The notes beneath the pieces are model-generated. The model was given only the letters and a program-made list of their open reading frames with translations, was not told the origin of the DNA and searched no databases. A stretch of 64,000 bases of DNA from Apostichopus japonicus (taxonomy: Eukaryota; Echinodermata; Holothuroidea; Aspidochirotida; Stichopodidae). The DNA lies in NCBI RefSeq assembly GCF_037975245.1, contig NC_092568.1:31838501-31902500 (forward strand), given 5' to 3'. Below, one piece after another: positions 58,201 through 64,000 of this stretch; position 1 is the first letter of the stretch; the number at the start of each line of letters is the position of its first letter. The translations under genes were made by a program, and so were the position numbers.

Positions 58201-61200
58201 CAAAGGGTGGTGGTGGTCCAAAGTTAAAAATTTTCCCGACTGAATAATAGAGATCTGCACCATTATTGGCGTATTTAATGAAGGGAGTTACTCCATGTCA
58301 TGCGGTCATTGAAGCCAACTCTCATGTGAGGGAGGGGATCTGGGGTCCTTCCCAGCAAAGAATTTAGACGTCAAATGGTGTATTCTGAAGCATATTTAGG
58401 CTATAAATTAGGTCTATATCAACTGCAGTAGCTCCAAACACAAGGTTGTGCTAATAAATGTCTCGTGTACGGTTGAAAAAGAGGCCTACCACCGAAGTAT
58501 AGTATTTCCATTCATCCCCGGCTGATGATGCAAAAACTGCCCCCCCCCCCTATACTGAATCAATTTCCTCCGACTGATGATGGGAGAAGGGGACATGTCC
58601 TCTCCTGGCTTCTCCCCCCCCCCCCCCCCCTCTTTTGGGTAGGCAGTTTTTTCTAGTTTGACGCATTTCACTTTTCATACTTTGAATTTCATCTTTTTTA
58701 TACATACTCATAACATAAATCATCGGTGTAACAGCCCGGTTACGAACATTGTCTATAATGCCAGGTGCCCTGTAACACTACTGAAGGACTATCATGTCAC
58801 GGTTGAAACTTATATCGCGCTGACAGTAGCAGCTATATGAAAAGTTCGGAACCAGTAGCGAATACAGAAACATTATATTCACACTGTCCTTGTAAGTGCT
58901 GAGAAGCGTGACATCATAGCATATATAGTCAATTCAGCAAAGATAAAGATCATATAACCCCAATAATTGTGTGCTTACGTCACTAATTCATGTTGACGGT
59001 GTCATAGTTATTTGATAACAATGCCTTACATTACGAGGCTGCTAAGGGTCACATGTATTTCTCCGAACACTGTCATTTGATGAACCTCACAAAATGTTGA
59101 GGTTCTGATGTGAATAGTTCAGATAGGCCTATATGAACTCGGTATATTACGTAAGAGCTTTACTGAGAATTCCATCGATGAGAAAGGACAAAATCACTAT
59201 CACCTGTAGTAAGGGTATTAAGATGCCACGACAAATAGCCTATATTAAACAGAACGAAAAAAAACCCTCAATCTTGAGAGATCTAACAATTAGGTATATA
59301 TGTTAGTCAACAACTGATTTTGAAATCCTAACATCGTTTTGTCATCATCCAGTCTCAACAGGGATATAACGAAATCTGTACTCTCAACGTCACAGAACAA
59401 GCGAGGATTTTTCACGCGGTGCCCTTTCCCTGATTGAACTATATAGATGGATACCCTACGCTTATTACGTTGTTAAGCTACACGACCTAAACATTGTTTG
59501 CCCACGGAGTTACATGAGAGGTCTTTATTTATGACCAAGAGGGTCTACCAGACATCGATCTTGACAACTTCAATAGACGCTTCCCTAGCGACGACCTTTG
59601 GCCTTCGAAACCACTTCTCGGCGCTCTCATTTAGGTTTCCTTTGCATCACGTAGAGTGATTTTTGCTCCTTTTTGCCTTGTTGGAAGAATTTTACTCTTT
59701 ATAAAAGACAGGTAAGATCGTTAATTTTGTTATTGCAAACGTTTGCTGTAATCTTCGTTATCTAAAACTAGAGTTGTGAGACACAATGTTTCGTTTACAT
59801 TGTATATTCGAAAGACTTGAGGTTTGCGGTACTGTGTTAATGTAACCTAGCTTTTGGTGAGATATTGTGTAACACGTACGTAGCGTGGGGCTCAGTACAC
59901 GCAGATTGCTAAGGAACTGACATGATCCTCATCTTATAATTCGCAATGTGTGGCTTCCTAGAAAATATCGCATATACACTGACGAATATAGAATAAACAA
60001 TATATTGTGGTAGGTATGTATATACTTGCACCTCCTTTGCTGGATGTATGCCAATGCTACCGAGTGAAGTTCTAACATAGCTGAGACCCATAACATGTAG
60101 CATTTATACATGATATATGTTCATGTCACTGATTAGACAATTGTATCTGACTTTCTTCTTTTACTTCCTTGTTGTATTGTTTGATTTTGAACCATTTTGA
60201 AATTAAATATCCAACAAAAGTTAGGCTAGTCCATACATTAGCTGATCTAGTCTCATTTCAAATAATGATGAGAATTCCACATTTTTGGCGAAGTTTGGAG
60301 TTACATTTTCTCCTAGAAATTAGAATTTTTAATGCGAAAGCGATTCTGCATGGAGACCAACTTTTGATAGTCGTATGATAACAAAGAATTTGACAATTAA
60401 CTTTCATACTTTGTCCAAAAAAAAAGATAGAGGAGGGTACTTTAGTCTTACCTACTAGTAATACAGTACTATGTCAAATTCGATTTAAATATTGCCCCAA
60501 ATGTTTTTGAATTTGATGGCCAGGTCTGTCGAGGACCAGGTGAGACCTCTCGACAATTTTTTTCACCGGATGTCTGAATATATTCATTTTATACACACAT
60601 GATGGTATGAACAATTTATCTGAAAATGGGAATACAGTATTGTTTATTTCAAAATTTCCCAGCCCTACTAAGTGAACCCGAGGAATGACACCCCACTCAA
60701 CCCCAACCCCCTCCGAAACATATGTCTTCTCTCGTCAGGCCTGATGGTCAGTCGTGTTTTAACTTCCATAACGTCTTTGAAGAATTTTCATTTTCCGAGT
60801 CATCTTGTAGTAGAATTTTTTCTCAGAGGGTTGTGAATAAATGTAACGACTGACCTGAATCGGTCAATGTGATTAAAGGTTTAAAAACCTTAATGAAAAT
60901 ACTTAAAGAATTACAAAAAGATGCAAATGATAAGTTGTTATGTATGATGTGATAAGACCCGTTTTTCTGGGTAGAGATCGTTTCCCTCTCGATCCAGTTT
61001 CCCTAAAAATTTCCCTCTCATTCCAGTCTCCTCTGCACCTGCATATTATCTCTCTCATTGTCCATAGTTTAACACTGCTTCTGGGAATCATTTTGTGGTT
61101 GAGAGCCACCAAACATATATTTTAGCTTTTAGAGAGCAATTACTGACACGTTAATATTGGGAGTTGTATTTGAAACCTAACCCCACACTCCATCAACTTA

Positions 61201-61563
61201 TTTGACGAAGGTTATTATCATGATATGGGATATGTGGTAATACTAACGGGGGAGGGGGTAGGTCACCGTCCCCCCCCCACACTTTGAAAAGGGGGGTGGC
61301 AGGATCATGTTTCTTTCGCAACAAGAGCTGCAATCCACGGCAGTTTTAAACAATCCAGCTGGATCCTTTTCATGATAGCATAACCGGGAGTGCTAGGCAA
61401 TAAAGCAATCGTTCAAAATGATCTAATGTTTAGTTTTCCATATGCTCATACGTCTACTTTTGGAAAGAAACACTGAAATTCGTATATATCGTAGAAAACG
61501 GTTGAAATTTATACATCTAATAATCTTAATTGACAACCCCATTTGTGCCACCGTATGATGGCA
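55266..61563. other. gene-free stretch
   Basis: 6.3 kb without a supported gene. C-tracts occur at 56008-56017, 56922-56934, 58540-58549 and 58615-58630. A GTATGTAT microsatellite lies near 56436-56460. 57481-57530 (AGTGGCGTGCGCAAGG..) may be the end of another hAT-type MITE. A GC-richer patch at 59560-59711 ends in CAG|GTAAGA and could be a 5' non-coding exon of a gene beyond the window. Confidence 0.45.
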
Positions 61564-62063
61564 CAGTGGCGGAGCGTCCATACAGTCAGGTGGCGAATGC
61601 CCCCCCCCCCCTCCCCCTGACGGACTCAAATGGACTGCTGGCGCCCTTTTCATCTTTTTACCACTTTTTACCACTTTTTACCATCTTTTTACCACTTTAT
61701 TCGTGATTGTTGACTTTATTATTGCGTTCTAATCTACTTATTGACATTTGTCACATATTGTTGGTGTAATTTTCTGACAAAATGCTCTAACGGCGGTCTT
61801 GTGATGAAGCGCATGCACTTTCAACACCCATATAAACTTCAGAGTTGTCACAAATGGCGATGACACCTATTTTTTTTCGTTTATCTGCAAATTAGCAAGG
61901 CCCGGAAAGGGTCATTTCCGGCGATCTAAGGAGTATCTTGATTCAAAAAAAAATCTGTACGCTCCGCGCCAACCTGTGGTGGCGCTCCGCTTAGATAGTG
62001 TCGAAAGCGCCCCTATACGGACCATTCTCGCCCCCCTGACCAATACCCCTAGCTCCGCCACTG
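61564..62063. mobile_element. full-length 500-bp hAT-type MITE
   Basis: The termini are CAGTGGCGGAGC and its exact inverse complement GCTCCGCCACTG. An identical 8-bp target duplication TGATGGCA flanks it (61556-61563, 62064-62071). This is the hallmark of hAT insertion. The interior has a C-tract beside the left end and GCAAGGCCCGGAAAGG and GCGCTCCGCTTAGATAGTG blocks. No coding capacity. It is the reference copy for the fragments at 13288, 15506 and 37567. Confidence 0.95.
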
Positions 62064-64000
62064 TGATGGCATCTATACAAACTAAATACTTCTGGTGAAG
62101 ACTTCAAACCTCCACCAGATTTACACATTTTACCATTTACATTTCAGCCCACACGGGCCTTGCCCACTCAGATCCATTTACATGTAAAAACGTAATCTAC
62201 AGTTTTCGATAAATTTGTCTTCTCTTCCGTTAATAGCCTATACTATTACAACCAACATTGTAGCAAACTGGCTTCACTGAGGAAGAAGCTATACAGGGTG
62301 ATTGGGTTACAGTTGTTCAATAGATCTGCTTTTGTTTAGCATACCATTGTTTATAATCCTATTGTCCAGTTACCCTCGCGATAAGGAAAGCAAGCTACAA
62401 CAGTCCAGAGAGGATAGTTCTTGAGGTCTTTGAGGGGTAAACTTGGAGTCTATTGTTATTCTGCGACTGGTATTGATCAGTTGACAGTGAAGGGCGAACA
62501 ATGCCAATGGTGGTTAATCGTCTTCGACCCGTCATTTATGTCTTCAATGAGTTAGCTGGACTTAATTGAAGGATGACAAAACCCTTTAGAATTCAAATAT
62601 CGGGAAGAGACGTTCATTCATATCTTCATGATCAACAAAATCTTATCCGCCTCATGTAAAGAATTTTAATCGTCTATAGTTGCTCTCTCCACCCAAGAAA
62701 AGGTTTGTTTCAGATAATCTCATTATAGCTCCAAACCCACTAAATATGTTTTTCCTATATACTCGGTAGCTTTAAAGAAGCAAAGACTTTAAAAAGTAGT
62801 TCAAATCTAATTCTTTATTTTACACACGTAGGGAATTTGTCGGAATATGAACCCAGTTCATGATTCAAACATTGCAATTTGCTACATTGGTCAGTTAGAT
62901 GCTATATAGGCCTAAAAAACACAAATACGCATTGTGTATTGACAAGCCCTGTCTCTGACCGCATAGAAAAAATTACAACTTGGTTAGCTCTTGTCTTTCT
63001 CGTTTTTAGTTTCTGCTTTGCAAGATATTATATCATAGCATTTTCAAGGATAACTGTTTATTTCATAAATAGATCTATATGGGATATTTATATATATTAT
63101 ATATAGGCCTATATATATATATACTCACACACATATACATATACAAGATAAGGCCATCACATGGAAACCTGATATTTCTTTATACACCAGTACTAAATTA
63201 CTAGATATTTACACATGAATTATATGCAGTACTTTTCGGAAAGACATATCGCTCAATGTAAAACTAAACCCTGCTGCCTTCCGTACATACATATATGGAG
63301 GTGGAGTTAATTCAGTAGAGGAGGTATATATGAATGGAAAGTTGATATCATTCCTGAACATTCCTGGCCAGGCAATATGGTAATCCTCTCCCCAACAACC
63401 CCACCCCCCCCCCACCCCCCACCTTGGAAGTCCTATGCACGCTACTATAATATACAAATAAATACTCACCGGAGCCCAGAGCTAGGGTGAATGTATATTC
63501 TCTTCTTTTTTTTTGGGGGGGGGGGGGCAATGTTGTTCCTCGCTACGCAACTGAGGCAAGCGAGCGTCATCTTTAATCGAATGAATTTGCATTCATCACT
63601 TTGATTCTCATTCTAAAGGAACTTGATTATTTAACATCATGGGTAATATTGTCTACAGTAGTACATCGTGACTGCAGTACAATGAATACGTCATGTCGTA
63701 TGCTTGCAACAAGGCATGTCTCGACAGACAATTATTCATCAAATCAGCAAGTGTACAACTCAACAAAAAAACATTTTCTTTAACTGAGTTTCACATTTTG
63801 TATGAACGTCATCCATTTTGTCTTGAATCTGTTCCTCTGCGTTGCCTCTCCTGGGTCAATGTAAGATTTGATTTAGACGTAGTGCTGGTTAGTTCATAAA
63901 GTACATTAGTGTAACTCTCACGTGGCCTCTGCTTTCATTAAACTGGTTCCAGTAATTACTACACATCGTACAGTATATAGCTGTGTATGATCTGTCTACA
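62064..64000. other. gene-free stretch to window end
   Basis: No gene is supported. A TA-rich microsatellite lies at 63085-63145, and C/G tracts at 63402-63420 and 63515-63528. Confidence 0.5.

Overview
The window is animal nuclear DNA. It is AT-rich, intron-bearing and full of repeats, with long homopolymer C/G tracts. The repeat types (tRNA-derived SINE, hAT-type MITEs, a Ty3/gypsy element, LINE relics, Penelope-like termini) and the two animal genes fit a marine invertebrate deuterostome, most likely an echinoderm. That is inference; no species marker was read.

Left part (1-17,900): two LINE reverse-transcriptase relics; a GAGTC-rich DNA element (2,807-5,490) joined to a 1.27 kb foldback array; an intact-looking two-exon SLC5 sodium/solute symporter gene (7,937-11,492, + strand) whose single intron holds a second, inverted, deleted copy of the GAGTC element; a tRNA-derived SINE with target-site duplication; and several hAT/MITE pieces.

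Middle (17,915-29,860): a very young Ty3/gypsy LTR retrotransposon. Both LTRs are 2,811 bp, with two differences found by eye, and the target duplication is TCAT. Gag and pol are separated by a classic -1 slippery site with a hairpin. A one-base insertion in a T run breaks pol between RT and RNase H. The element sits in an older repeat that was cut in two.

Right of that: a GTGTCC palindrome repeat, a LINE relic, tandem repeats, and a multi-exon minus-strand gene (43,667 to 34,845). That gene is related to gypsy/Ginger-type integrases (GIN1/KRBA2-like). It keeps its DD35E residues and good splice sites but carries several lesions in the catalytic exons, while its C-terminal exons stay open.

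KAT5/Tip60 (44,904-54,400, + strand) is complete: 12 coding exons, 474 residues, all phases consistent, with chromo-barrel, zinc finger and MYST acetyltransferase core. The last 9.6 kb has no supported gene. It holds a Penelope-like terminal motif between AT microsatellites and a textbook 500-bp hAT MITE with an 8-bp target duplication. The genes do not form a pathway: they are a transporter, a chromatin acetyltransferase and a transposase-derived gene in repeat-rich sequence.
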